Assembly (NCBI GenBank): GCA_021234535.1
Contig: CM037848.1
Span: 10,707,944 to 10,771,943, forward strand
Length of the DNA stretch: 64,000 nt
Reading direction: 5' to 3'
Source of the DNA: Stichopus chloronotus
Taxonomy: Eukaryota > Echinodermata > Holothuroidea > Aspidochirotida > Stichopodidae
Positions 45,616-59,500 of the stretch are shown one piece after another. Each line of letters starts with the position of its first letter. Position 1 is the stretch's first letter. The position numbers and the translations under genes were made by a program. The notes under the pieces are model-generated. The model was not told the DNA's origin. It saw nothing but the letters and a program-made list of their open reading frames with translations, and ran no database searches.

Positions 45616-48045
45616 AGAAGCTCTTCAACCTGGAATTTTGTTTTATCCGAAAACTCCAGTTTCTCAAAATGATGTTTCAATCTCCCCCCCCCCCCCTCTC
45701 TCTCTCTCTTTAGAAGTACGCCCCAGATAACCCATACCCATGCCTAGAAGAAAGCTAATCATGCATTGACTAAACTACATATTTAAACACACATGCACAC
45801 AAGTTATTCTCATACATGTTTAAAGGCAAGGTGTCGTCTCATAATCTCTAATGAAACGAGCGCCTCAGAATTCGTTACGTCACTTCCGCGTTTTGGTTAA
45901 ACGTATTGTTCACCGACAATAGTCGTATTTGTCACTAACTGTATACTTGAACACTCACGTTTTGTACACACAGTATGTGGAACTAGCACAGTAAACACTC
46001 TCAGGGGCTCACACGATTCATGAGACGATCCTTTGTCTTTAAATACCCAGTGGCAATTGACATTTTTCATCCAGCACAAGCTTTTTGGTTTGTTACATCG
46101 GAATTCCGACAACTTGTTATAATCATGTTTCATTTCCTATTTCTTTTTGCTACATGCAAGTGTCTGTCGATGAGTCTAATTTTGAAATTTTGTTGAAACT
46201 ATCTTTTCAGATTACAGGACGTGAGTTAGCATCGCTTTTAACCTACTGTTTTCAAATTACCGATGTACTTTGAAACTTATCGATATCATCATATCTTGTA
46301 AAACAACAAAACTAAAGTAGATTCTATTGATCTCTGGCACTATTGATCCCTGGCCTAACAATTTGCTTCGATAAGCATCCTGCGTGTTATTCATGGGACT
46401 TAGTTCCACATGCATCATGGGAAATTACTTTGTCATTGATATTGAGGGTGACGGCCTTTAACTAATCAGGCCCGTGTGCAGCTTTTTCAGTAGGCGGTTC
46501 GATTTTATCACAATTGGAACATTTTACCCGACAATTATGACCGACAAATTAAAACTCAATGTATATGTTGCTAACGTAGACCTACTATCATAGGCTGAGC
46601 GGAACTCCAGATCTTGTGAGGGGCTCGTCCTAACCCCCTGAACTCTCACCCTCACCCCCTGGACACGGGCCTGCTAATGCGCTGCTGTGCATTCGAGTGC
46701 ACCCCTTTTTTCTATTCGGTACGTTCTCGTGTCCCCAAGCACTACTTCTTAAATTGTTTCATCACATAAAACACGGATAATTTAAGATTATTTGCAATTT
46801 TTAGTGTCTGCATGGCCTTTTTTTTCAAAACGAATTTTTCAATTGAAATATTCAATTGCATATTTAATTCACTGCTGCTACATATATCAATTATACACAA
46901 AAATTCTTGCAATACACACTATATTTTAAAGACAATGGAGACAGGTTCACTTTCAGTGATATTTCAATTTTATTGTTTACCATCAATCGCGATATTTTAT
47001 TATCTTGTCTGCTGTAAATAATGCAAATACTAATCGGCCTACCTGAAGGGATTTTCGAACAACAAGAACGTTCCTAGCAAGGGTCTACAATCCAAAGGTC
47101 TTCCGTTCAGAGATTATGAAAAATTCATGAATATCTACATTAAGTGAGATACTTTACGTTCATGAAATCAAATGGCTGTCGTTGAGGTGAACATAGGAAG
47201 ACAAATTACTGCTAATACCTTAAGACCCGAACAATCGAATGGAGATAAGCTTTGTCTTTTGCTCAAATGTGTTTCTTTCTTTCATTCAGCGGTTCCAGTT
47301 TGGTATCATTCACGGAGCAACATGATTTTAAGTCTGCTGATTCTGAAACAACTACCTTGATCGATCAAAACAATGTTTTTGAAGCTCCTCGGTGAAACTA
47401 TTTTTTTTCACCACGAATTGGATCAAACCCTGTTACCCATGCTGCAAGGGCTATCAATAGCAATGAGCAAACATGATTTGTTCGTTCTGTTTCACAACTG
47501 ATAGATTCTACCACTAAGCTTTTCCTTCCTGTTGCTACGAACATTAACTTAATTCATTTTCCGAATTTTGTGAGACATTTCCTGAGAGAAAGAACCGTCA
47601 ATCGCATAAAAAAGAAATGTTAAAATATTTTCAAAAGACATGAGAAGCATTCGGTGGAAAATTCACGAAACAAGACTGAAGTTGGGTTAAATGTTCATAC
47701 CAGTGACATTTAGGTTTACTGTACACCATACACTACACCGGTAACCACGAACACCCACGGAAGGATGCTGGGGATTTATTGCAGTGTGCACTCTCATCTT
47801 TGAAATAGTGCATTGGGTCAATCAAAATAGTGACTGCATAATGCTGATATCAGTTGACATCGAGCATAGCCTTCAACGTTGAAAGAGGACTAACACACAT
47901 GAAACTAGAGATTACTTGTTTCATTTTGTGAGAAGGAAGCATCCATTATATTCTAATTTAATCTACAATCTTCTTTCATCAAACAAGTTCAAATAATATC
48001 TCGGAAGAGATTCCATTCTTTCTTCATCGGAGTGTTTGATTCGCC

Positions 48046-48117
48046 ATGTCGAGTTTCGCACTGACATTGTTCTGTTTAATTATCGGAGTTTTCCTTTCAC
48101 AAGGAAGAAATATTCCT
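48046..48117 (+). CDS. Gene B exon 1 (signal peptide)
   Basis: ATG at 48046; 24 codons, donor cct|gtaagt, phase 0. Encodes Met, a hydrophobic core ([12 protein letters not shown]) and SQGRNIP. A classic secretion signal with intron 1 following, as expected for a secreted protease. Confidence 0.85.
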
Positions 48118-48662
48118 GTAAGTGATACCTTCCTTACTTTCTGTGTTTCTATCTTCCTACCTTTATTACTATATATGGAAACGAAAGAGGTCAAAAAATG
48201 TATATATATAAATATAGATAACAACTAGCTTTACCGGTCGAGAGAGCTCGATAGAAAGTAAAGCATGTAATGTACATAATAACGAAACCCTGTGAATGTC
48301 GCAACCGACGATTCCTCCCCGAGGTTCTCCACTGAGGTCACTAAAGGTTAACCGGGCTTTGTGCTGTATACAGACCTAGTGTTCGTGACAGGTACGGCTG
48401 AGTGGTTTTCCACTGGACACGACCTCATATCTCTTATTGAGAAGAGCCTAGAGTTTATAATGGCCAACTTCTCAGCCGTGCACAGATTCCATTGACCCGA
48501 GGAGTTAGGATGTGTGTTAGATTGTGTGATGATCTAGTTACAGTGTATTGTTGCCTCCCTTTCTTTTAGTGACCGGATATATATATGTATATATATATAT
48601 ATATATAGATATATAGATATATATAGATATATAGATATATATATATATAGATATATATATAT

Positions 48663-48705
<43 letters not shown>

Positions 48706-51700
48706 TATATATACATATGTATACACTCTCTGTGTGAGAGAAATCTCAATACACTGTCTTCCGCACCGGTTGCATGGTCTGGTTAAAGTTGAACACAGAA
48801 AAGTACAGATTTACCGACTTGGGCGCCCTTGGCGACATTTTTCCTGCATCAGTTCAGCACCAATTCTTATTACCGATACACCGATTCATTCTTTTTTTTT
48901 TTACATTATGTGATCTAAAGCTCGTGTGAATTTCAAAGAGCCATTACAAAAACAGAAACGAAAAATCATAAATATGTGGAATATTCCAACATTTTCTTCA
49001 AATCGTAGCCAATATGTATTAGAAAGACGTAACTGATACAAACTGTTACCTACCTGTGGTTAAATATGAATTCAATATGTTATTGTAACGTCCTGGAGGA
49101 AGCCAATGTTAGAAGTCAAGGTCAGTGTTTCTCTGTAAAGACAGTGATGTAATATACGCCATTTCTTTTTGAATCCACAGCAACATTCGGCAAGTGTCTA
49201 AGTGTTATTTACACAGTGTGCACGATCTCACATCGAGTATTGTTGCCAACCTCATTCGTCTAGGTAGTAGGCTTTGAAGATATGTTGCGTGTAAAAGCAA
49301 CATTAATGTGAACAAAAAAAAAGCATGATCTGCAATTTCCGCACATTCATCCTAAAATGATAGCCGATTCATCGCAAATGCAGTCAGCAGTGAAAACAGT
49401 GCCACACAGTCACACTAAGTTAAAAAGACATTTTGAATGTGAAAGTGCATGGCCACCGCAATGAACATTGGGAATTACGTATCGTACGGTATGCTTACTA
49501 CTAACAGTTAAAGAAATTTTAAAATAAAAAACTTTTTAATGTTCGTGCTTATGGTCAAAATGAGTCTCTTGTACATTATCATCCATGTTATGAGTAAATA
49601 TATATTTTGCCAGAGACGTAAGTGACGTCCAAACTAATATGAGTGACATTCCAAACACCATACTGTTTTGGCGTGTTTTTTAATATTCATTTTCTCTCTT
49701 CTAGTGTGATTGTTCATACATGATAGGCTACTATAAACATAACCAGACAATAACCATCTCGTAAACTGTCGAGATTTTGATGTTAACACTGGATTTTGAA
49801 TGACGAAAATTACAGAAGGGCATGTCGAACATATGTTGGGCAATAAAAGCCATCCTGACCCAAAGGAAAATCCTGAGTCATTTAGCGTCGGTTCACCTGT
49901 TAATGTATTTATGATTGTCAGTGGATATTGTGTGTTTCTGTAAAAGTCTGTTATGCTAGTAGATAAAACGTCTTAGTATCCATGTATTACGGCCTGTACA
50001 GTATTATCCCATATGTTCCCATTATCAGGAGTTAAGAAAGCCCATACCGTAGACCATGACCAGCTGCAGGAATGGAATTGAAATCACGTTTGTTTACGAT
50101 GTTATCTATTTCATGCAATAAATTATATCAGGTAGTGCAAAATAACGCATCCTTTTGGCATGCTTTATCTCAAAGTTGTGATATTGCTTTCCATTTTTCA
50201 GTCCAATAGGTAGACCCAAGTTGGAAAAAAGACCTATATTCCTTTAGATAGGGGAATCATATCACACACATTACATTACATAGAGAGTGAGGACTCCACT
50301 GTATTTTTCTTTGTTGTTCCTTCCTGAACCCTAACCTTAGCATTACACTCCCTATTGTAGATTTTCCGAGGACTTCAGAATTTAATAAAACTTTCTCCGA
50401 GGACCTGAAATTCTTTTGTTCAGGTCCTCGGAAAGTACTACAATAGTACTACAATAGAAGGGCACACACACACACACCTCTGTCCTGTTCACATGTACGT
50501 ATATGACCACATTAGACATTGAAATGGCTAAAACAAAATATGTTTACACATAAAGAAGGATATAAGAGCTAGAGTGCGGAGTAGTACAAAAATTATAGTA
50601 CTTTTTGCATGCTTTATTACAAAGACGCGATATTTCTTTTCCATTTTCCGGTTATATAGGTAGGCCTACGTTTGCAAAAAAAAAAAAAAGACGAATTCCT
50701 CTACATAGAAGAATAATATCGAACACACCGATGTGCTGTTCACTATGTCCATATGACCATATAGACTATTAAATGGCTCCAACCAATACGGCTATCCAAA
50801 AAGAAAGATACAAGAGTTATTGTGTGGACTTGTGATAACCCGCCTAAACTCCCGTTGTGATCTCATTGGGGCGGGCCATAATCCCGGCGTAGTGCGACGT
50901 TTCGTTTACCTACTATAGTGGTCTACCGGGATTTGTTAGACTACGTTTTTATAACTATTGGATGTGACACTTGACAACTTAGGATAAACACAAGAATTGT
51001 CGTCTTAAAAATCCTCACAAACTTATCGATATTAACTAAATGAACCCCTTTAGAAACTAGTTACATTGTTATTAAAGTGGATAAATTCCCTCGCCAATGA
51101 TCCCACAGTTTGATTACATGAAGTTGTAGTACAATTCATCTGCCACTGAAAAAATACAAAATACATTTCCCCTCCATTGGAATTGAATGTCAAACTTCAA
51201 TGACGCTACCTGAAGTTATAGGTCTACATAGTTTACGGGTTTAAAACAGTTAATAACAATTTAAAATGCGGCCAAAGAGATAATAATGAATGCTAATGAA
51301 TATCGTTAAGTATATTAATAACACAATTTTATTAATAAAGTATCTGCAATCTGCATGGAGTGCAAGGAATAAGTAATGTAACTAGTTGTTGATATAAAGT
51401 GTGTAACCGGAAATGTTGAATTGGATGCTTCTGATAAAGGAGACAACATGCAACTCATTGACCCTTTACATGAAGTTTAGTGTGACAGATGGAGTCCTAC
51501 GTATTTTTGTTTAAATGAAGAGGAGGTTTTTTGTTTAAAATGCTTCATGCATATTACACAACATGCATATTACACAACATGGTTGTGCGTATCCCACCCT
51601 TCTGCACAGAAGTTTGCTAATATTTAACTAAGGCATTTCGAACAGCTACACTTTTGCTTTGGAAAACTTAAATAGTACCTACACTGTGTAATAAAGTTTG

Positions 51701-53468
51701 CTCTCATTGAGAAAAAAAAAATGTTTTCTTGTGCAATGCAATGGTGTGTTGGAACACCGCATTGTCACCGATTGCCTTCTCCGTTAGCTTTTCATGTTGT
51801 TGAAAATTCCCACACTTTATTAATCATCTTATACTTTAGTTACTTTACGGTATGAGATGTTAAACTGAGCAGTGGATGACTTGACCACAAATAGCCCTAA
51901 AGCAGCTACTGCAATGATTTGTGTTTCAGTTTATATGATTATATTATTAATTATGACACTCGGGTGATTTTCATCGTTGGAGGAAAGTCTATAAGATTCC
52001 ACTTAAAGTATATGGAAATGTTACGAGACAGACTATTTGGTCCACCTCGTTGTCGCAAGAAAAATAGACGTAGGTGTTCCGGGGAACACTGAAAGGAGAA
52101 AACACTGAAGAGCAGACAATATTATTAACAGAACGACTGACACACAAACAAGCATAAACCCTTTAAAAAAAACTTTTTCATTTTACGAAACTAACTTTTT
52201 GACTGGAATCTTAAAAGAAAATGTTCTCTTCAACGTACAGGAAGACGATTTATTATCCATAAACGACCTTCAAGAATATTCCAGGGATGCAAGCAGAATA
52301 CGAGGTAAGATTTCGTATTATTAAGTTTAGTCCACCATTGTGCTCGCTGATATGTTAGAACGACTAACACTGTAAAGTTCAATTTTTTTTATTGTGGTAA
52401 ACTAGCAAATTGTAAAACTGCTCATGATGAAAGCAGACGAAACATCGCCAAAATTTCTTTATGTCTCAAATATCCAGAAAGGTAGACCCGAAGGATACAT
52501 GCTGTACAAAAAAAAAAAAGAAAAAGAACCACACTATATTCACAGTAATGCAAAATCAGCCTTAACTTGCTGTCACCATTGACACACATTAAAAAACAAT
52601 GTAATATACAGCATATATGAAAGAGCAAGAGTAATAAAGAATTTTTTTTCTATTACACTCTCTGTAAACTGCTTACCTGCCTGTATTTTTTGTGATAAAA
52701 GAGAAGGATTGAATAAATTATGAAAAAAAGAATAACTGAACATCACTGAAGTGAGATCTGGAAATCTTGTGTGTTTTGTGTTTGTTTAGATTTAGAATAA
52801 GATATCCCGAAGAATAAGATATCCGGAAAACATTCACAAGAATTTCTTGTTATTTTTGTAGAATTCGATATCATATCACCTCAGTATGCTACCACCAACG
52901 GTGTATTCAAACGCAGTACAGAATCCACCGAGTCCCAGCCGCAAAGAATACAAGAAGTGCAGTACGAGGCCTTTAACACAATATACAGCCTTCGACTGGA
53001 AAGAAATGACTGGCTTGTGAGAAAAGGTTTACAAACAGAGATCATTAGATCCGACGGAACTATAGGGACAAGACCTCTTCATACAGGGGAATGCTTTCAC
53101 TATTTCGGTTCACTGGCGCAGTATGAAAATTCTGCTGCTGCAATAAGTTTGTGCAATGGAATGGTGAGGCCATTTTTATGCAGTTGATATACGTGATGAT
53201 GTGACTACAAACGCTTCGATCTAATCGTGACAACAAATGAAGTCACTACTTTTTCTATTCGACAAAGTGTTTCTTCATCCTACATGTTTTTGCTATGATA
53301 TCAATTGATATTCGCCTGTCTCAAACGTGTCGTATTTTAAAAGAATATCCAATTGGGTATGTTGTAAATATAAAGATATATTGTAGCAAATCAGTGGTGT
53401 ACTGTGTATTGTGTAGTGTTACATATATATATATATAGGTATATAGATATATAGATATATAGATATAT

Positions 53469-53543
<75 letters not shown>

Positions 53544-56500
53544 GTTGTTGTTTGTTGTTACTTTTCATCGTATATATTTTTAACATTACTTTTCAATGAA
53601 GTATGGCCTGGTAAGTCATAACGGCACAGACTACATCATACAACCACTAAAGGATCATCATGCGAGTAAAGTAAGAACAAGACGAGATGTTGAGCGTCCC
53701 CATATTATTTACAAGAGATCGTTCTCAAAGTCAACTGGAGATTCAGATGAACGTGTTGAAAGGAGACAACAGCCAGTTTGTCTTGATGAAGGTGATGGTG
53801 AGTATTCCATCTACATTTAGCCGTTAATTTTGTTTTCACTCAACATAAATTTCGTCATGAAATTGTGATACAAATACTTTATTTACTCGGTGAACTCTTT
53901 TATCAGACTTCAGAGCTTTCCAAACGAGATTTAGGAGACGGCCAGTCTCCCGTGTGAAAATACATAGAAAAGTCAACCCCACACAAATTTTTGCTAGGTT
54001 GAAGATAAGTTGGTAGCAGGTAGCTTCTCACATGCATAGTACTCTTTCGTTTGTATGAGTAAGATGAGGAAAAAGCCATAAAATAAGCTTCATTTAAAAT
54101 GCATCATGGTTGCTTTATTGAGAACTTCCCCAATGACTTATAAACAACACTATGATTTCCACGTACATCAGCGTCACATGTTTGCTAGTTGTAAGTTGTC
54201 CTACATTTTAATAAACCTTTAAAGTACAGAAAGTGGAGGCGTTTCCTCTGCATGTGTTTTAACTTAAGACCAAGAACTTTTCTGAATATCAATTGTAAAG
54301 ACAAGTGGCTAATGCTTCTTGGTAACTTAAAAAACATTTAATGCTCCGTCTTTTTGTAGCCGCCAGTTACACTACTGTTCCTCCAATTGAGCAACTAACA
54401 TCCCCTCCCAAGCAGTTGCCACACGTGGGACAAAAGTACCTCGAAGTACTAATTGTCGCTGACAAAAGTACGTTCGATTTTTATGGAAACAATACAGTGC
54501 CATACGTTTTCTCTCTTATGAATATTGTAAGTATTAGTATACATCTTTTTTTATAGACCACCCCCTTGCATTGACGTCACATAACAAAAAAAAAACAATG
54601 GCGACCTCTTTTAATCAAACAAACAAACAGTACATATTGCTTCGCTAGAAGCGTGACGGTGGCACATAATCTTAGTGTGGGATACCTTCATTACGGTATA
54701 AACAATAGGATGCTTATGCTGTCAGATGAACGCAGTAATGCCCTTTATTGGATCATGGTTGTGATTGGCCAACCCCTAACCTTCTTTTATAAACGACGAA
54801 CTGATTGGTCCTAACATTCTGAACCACCGTCGTAGGAACGTGTAGTTTGAATGACACAGACGTAACGTGCACGTATCAAATTTAGTGGCTTCTCGTTAAT
54901 GAGGGCGCTTCCCACCGTCACTGTGACGTCACATGAAAGGGATCTATTCATTTCACTGTAGATGTTACAACTGCAGAGACTAAATTTTAATGGCTAGTGG
55001 TATTTAAAAATACGCACGATTTAAAAAAAAATTGTCTTCTATCAATACACTTGTATTTTTTTATCTTCATCGTTAATGCGAAGTATGTTTTCTCAGTTAG
55101 CTCCCCAAGTAACATACTTGAAATCAGCAACAATTGGATGTCTCTGCAGGTACCTTGATTAAACTAATTTATGAAGCAAACGAAACGATCAGTGGAAAAT
55201 AGCAGGCATGAATGTTTCTTTTTATTTTGTTTTTTTATCATGTCCATCATTAAAGTTGTGTGAGTGTTTAGACAATTCTGGCAAATGTATGAGTGTATAA
55301 CTTTCTCTCTTTTTTCTCCAACAACTCCTTAACTACTCAATAATAATCTGACTATACCATTCTCCCATAGGTGAGCCGAATGTTCGCTGATTCAAGTCTC
55401 GATGTTACACTTCGAATCCATGTTGTAAAATTTATTATCTTCGACATAGATCCTACATCAGTAAGTGCTACTTTACGTTTAAAGATTAGTTCTCTCTAAG
55501 ATAACAAGTTCCAAAAGAAACTTGAACAATCGTTACCTAGCCTTGTCTGTCTGTTCCAAATATCACAAATGATATAAGGAAAACATGCATATAACCCATC
55601 AGTAGAGAGTGTATACGGCAATTACTCTAAATATAAAAGCGTGTTTATTTAGCGTCCCATATTGTATCACAAAGTACCTATAAAATTAGTCTCGTAGGAA
55701 TTAAGCTCTTTTCTAACTGTCTTAAAGGACTGGTCTCGCGATTTTAAATATTTCAATTTATATCATGTCCATAACTTTAATTGACTAAAATCTACTCAAT
55801 ACAACCGGTATGCGACTGATAGATTTAGATCAATGAAAGGGAATCACTTTAAAATGTGACATTAATGTTACGAATGACGGCGATTGTGTTTTTACCACAT
55901 CAGGATGTGATGGTTCATTATCAATTATCTGTTAATGTTATTGTGAAAATACTTTATACTCTGAATATTCAGATCTCTAACGTCTGATGACGACATTAAT
56001 TTTGAAATGAAACAGTTACCACTAGATTTATGTGTGACTGAACTCCGTGGTCAACCGACCATAACAGCTAATTTATGCTTACGTCAGGTTATTGTATATA
56101 AAGTGACACCAAAGTTATTTAGCAAATGTTAAATACAACAACACAACAATATAACCCGTCTGTTTAGGTTGATACCCTTACTATTTCCCTCTCATATTAT
56201 ATTCCCCATCATTGTTCGTTAAAGGTGATTGGTCATCTGATAAAATTTCACGTGACATCAGTCTCGTCATGACAACTTCCGGCAAACGTTTACTGGTGCA
56301 CTCTTCGCACGTACTCGTTTACAGAGGGTAGTGTTATTATGGTACAAGGCGCGAGGCACCTGCGACCAATATTTCATTGCTACATGGAAAGAGTGACCGT
56401 AAACTGGTGATTTTTGAAAGGAGGTACCAAGCACCGTAAAATCTGAAGCCTGACAGCTTAAGTACAGGATTTCATTGATCAAGCATGGAATGACGTCATA

Positions 56501-59500
56501 TGACATATTAACACGAAGACAATACACCTTTAAAGTTGACATCTACCAACAGAAAATGTCAAGTAGATATATGAATGGAATGTAATATTGATCAAGAGGT
56601 AGACAATTGCATCCTCCTGTTTTTCTTACTGCCTCATCTTAAATGCAGGGAGGTTATTTCAACATCACGGGGTCACCGAGGACTCTGACCGATTTTTGCA
56701 TATGGCAAGCAAGTATCAACCCAATTGACGATACACATCCTGAACATTGGGACAATGCAGTACTAATCACCAGGTAAACGTTGACCAAAGATTATTGTCT
56801 AATTTTTCCCAACGAAATCAACTTGGAATGTTGCAGTTATGTGTGTTTGTATGCGTATATGTTTATCCACAATTGTAACGAGCACAAATGCAGAGGTCAA
56901 CGAAATGTGTCCCTTGTTAGTAGGCCTATTCAAAATAGCTTCCTGACAAACCGTTGATAAAGGAAGGAGGTGGATTTGTGCCACGCAGCTAATTCTGTGA
57001 TGTCGTATTGTTATCCAATAGGTCATTTTGTAGTCTTAATGTACTACTCGTGTTAAAAAGTATTTCTTCATCTTTTACTTTTTGTATGAAAGGAAGGATT
57101 TATACTCTGTCGTTGGGAAAGTTCGCAAGTATAGTACACAGGGGGATGCTTATACAGGCGGTACTTGTACCAGTAAACTTCAGTGTTCGAGCAATCAGGA
57201 TGAAGGTTTGGGAACGGCAGAAGTTATAGCTCATGAAATTGGTCACACGTAAGTAAGAAATATATATATACCTGAAGACTGTTTCATGGCTCCCTTATTT
57301 CAAACCAGGTATAAAATGCTCCACACTATTTTTGTCTGTTGTCGTATCTTGGTAGTGTTATTAGATAATATGGGTTCCTTTCGAACGTACGTACTGCATG
57401 GGAATCTTCTGAAACACATGGGCAGATAGCAAGCTGTGTAGTATTTTGTTATACGGTCCGAGTTCTGCGAATTTGAATTGCAAAAACAAAAAACAAAAAA
57501 ACGTATTGTAACCTGTTCCTCAAATCAGACGTTTGGGCCGCAAAGAACGATAAACATTCGATATTCGTATCAGAGGGAAACCAGTCTCATACGAAAGCAG
57601 GACTGCACGTCTAAGTAGGTTCTGAAGCTTCTTAAGTTCACGTATACAAAGTTTGTTTGATCTCACTTTTTGACGGTTAAAGGGGAAATCAGGGTTTATT
57701 TGCACAATTTATTTCACTATAATTCCCCACCGGTATCGTACAATGAGTTATAACTAACAAATATGATCAAGATTATCTCAAAACATGTGGACAATTTCGA
57801 GAAACGAGTCAAATTCGCCAAAATCGGTGAAGAACTATGTCTGTAACATTCGTAACATCCATATTCATCGAATCAAATATTAATATTCAATACTATCGCC
57901 TTTTCAAGGTATGAGGAGGTGGGGCTTCCTATTTACTACAGTAAACAAAACATCAAACGAAGTCGCGGCATGTGCTGTATGTATCATCAACTGTCACTAC
58001 ACTCTTGTTTACTTAGCATTGCGCAATGCTCGAACAGCATGGGAACTGTAAACATTCGGTTATGTTTAATTTATATAACGTCATCTCAGTCTTACGCGGT
58101 GATTGGTCATCGTATAGAGGAGGCTGTCTTGTCTTGTACATGAACGTTTATTTTTTGTACCCGACAAATATTAAGAGTTCTCATTCAACAGTAATTAATA
58201 ATTACCGTTTCTTCCACCTTCAAACACCTCCCCCAACGTCTCTATATTTCGGTGAACAATCAGTTTAGAAAGGAAAATCAACTAAAGGTGAATTTTCTCA
58301 GTCAAACCCTGATTTCCGCTTTAACTTTAATTCCTTTGTACAAACTCGAACTGGAGCTTTAACATATTTCTGTGCCACGTTCACTGTTCAGGCTAGGATT
58401 ATCCCACGACGGGGATGCTGGATGTGAGGACGGTAGACACATCATGTCGACAAGCTGGTTTACGACTGGTTTGGATACGTTCACTTGGTCGGAATGCAGT
58501 CGTCGAGACATACGGATGTTCTTGAGGTTAATACTCGACTGTAAAAATTTCATTTTTTTTTTAAACAATGTATGAACTATGAAGATAATACCATAACGTG
58601 CAACAGCTGAAGTAAATTTCAAAATAAACAGTGGCAAACTCACGTCTCGCTTTTTTTTTTTGGGGTGGGGGGGTTGTGGTGATTGGGACCAACCCTCACG
58701 GGTGGAGAGGGAATATTTACAAACACTCCATTCGAGATAAGTGCAGTTTTTGACAAAAGTGCCTTTATTTACACCTCATGAGCTTTTTTTTTTCAGAGTG
58801 CTCTTTCAGACATTTACCCCCATAACTGTATTTTGAAAGTGGCATTTACCCCTCCGGCCGTGGGAGGGATGATCCCAGTCCTTGGGTTGCAGGGCCAGGG
58901 GTTGTTCGACTAGTTCAAAAGCTACAGTATTATCACGAAATAAACAGCAGTGGGTGAATTGATGAGAATGTCTCCATATTTTACTGATTTGCAGGAGACC
59001 AAAAGCCGTTTGTCTTGACGATCTACCTTCCAGCAGCCCTCTCTCAGTTCACGGGCTCGTAGGTTTGACACTCGACCTCAAAAAACAGTGTGAAGTTACC
59101 ATGGGTCCTGAATCAAAGCCTTGTCAAACACCTTCTGTGAGTACAACTGTATCTACTGTGATATTTCATACATCGTTTCAGTGCATGCAAGGGGACTGAC
59201 AGGAATGCTCGAAGATTCGGGGCCTATTGATAAATCCGTGTGAGGACATTTCTGATCAGTTGGATCTATGAATGCATTCCTCACGTGATTATTTGAGAGA
59301 GTGCATCGTGAGGCCGATGGGGATGCAAAACAAATTAGAAGCATTTTTAGAACGGATTCTGGAACTGGACTTACTAGATAGACCTTGTTGTAAGGTGTCG
59401 CCGATATAGATCACACGAGGTGGCCCGGACATTCTCATCCACACAATCCATCGCGATTCTGGTGGACGGCAGTATGGTGGCCGACAGATCAGGAAATGAT

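Larger units (their letters stand above)
39720..48045. other. Intergenic region between gene A and gene B
   Basis: About 8.3 kb including the gene A 3' UTR and the gene B promoter. It contains an AGAC/AGAT repeat (41634-41719), the second dispersed-repeat copy (42336-42890), a duplicated block (44198-45615) and homopolymer runs (G near 43455, C near 43773, T near 44050, C near 45684). No exon with a recognisable domain was found, and no clear TATA box lies just upstream of 48046. Confidence 0.6.
48118..52240. other. Gene B intron 1
   Basis: 4.1 kb. Contains a TA/GATA microsatellite (48577-48720), a duplicated segment (50140-50820), a nested hairpin (50352-50446) and otherwise AT-rich sequence without a recognisable gene. 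Confidence 0.6.

Noticed and set aside
44050..45730. Homopolymer and CT-rich runs that might mark CRISPR-like or regulatory arrays
   Set aside because: They are ordinary microsatellites in an animal genome; no regular direct repeats with unique spacers are present anywhere in the window.
45820..46461. Possible third TTAA element (TTAAAGGC ... GCCTTTAA)
   Set aside because: The ends match for only eight bases and diverge at once, so chance is a sufficient explanation.
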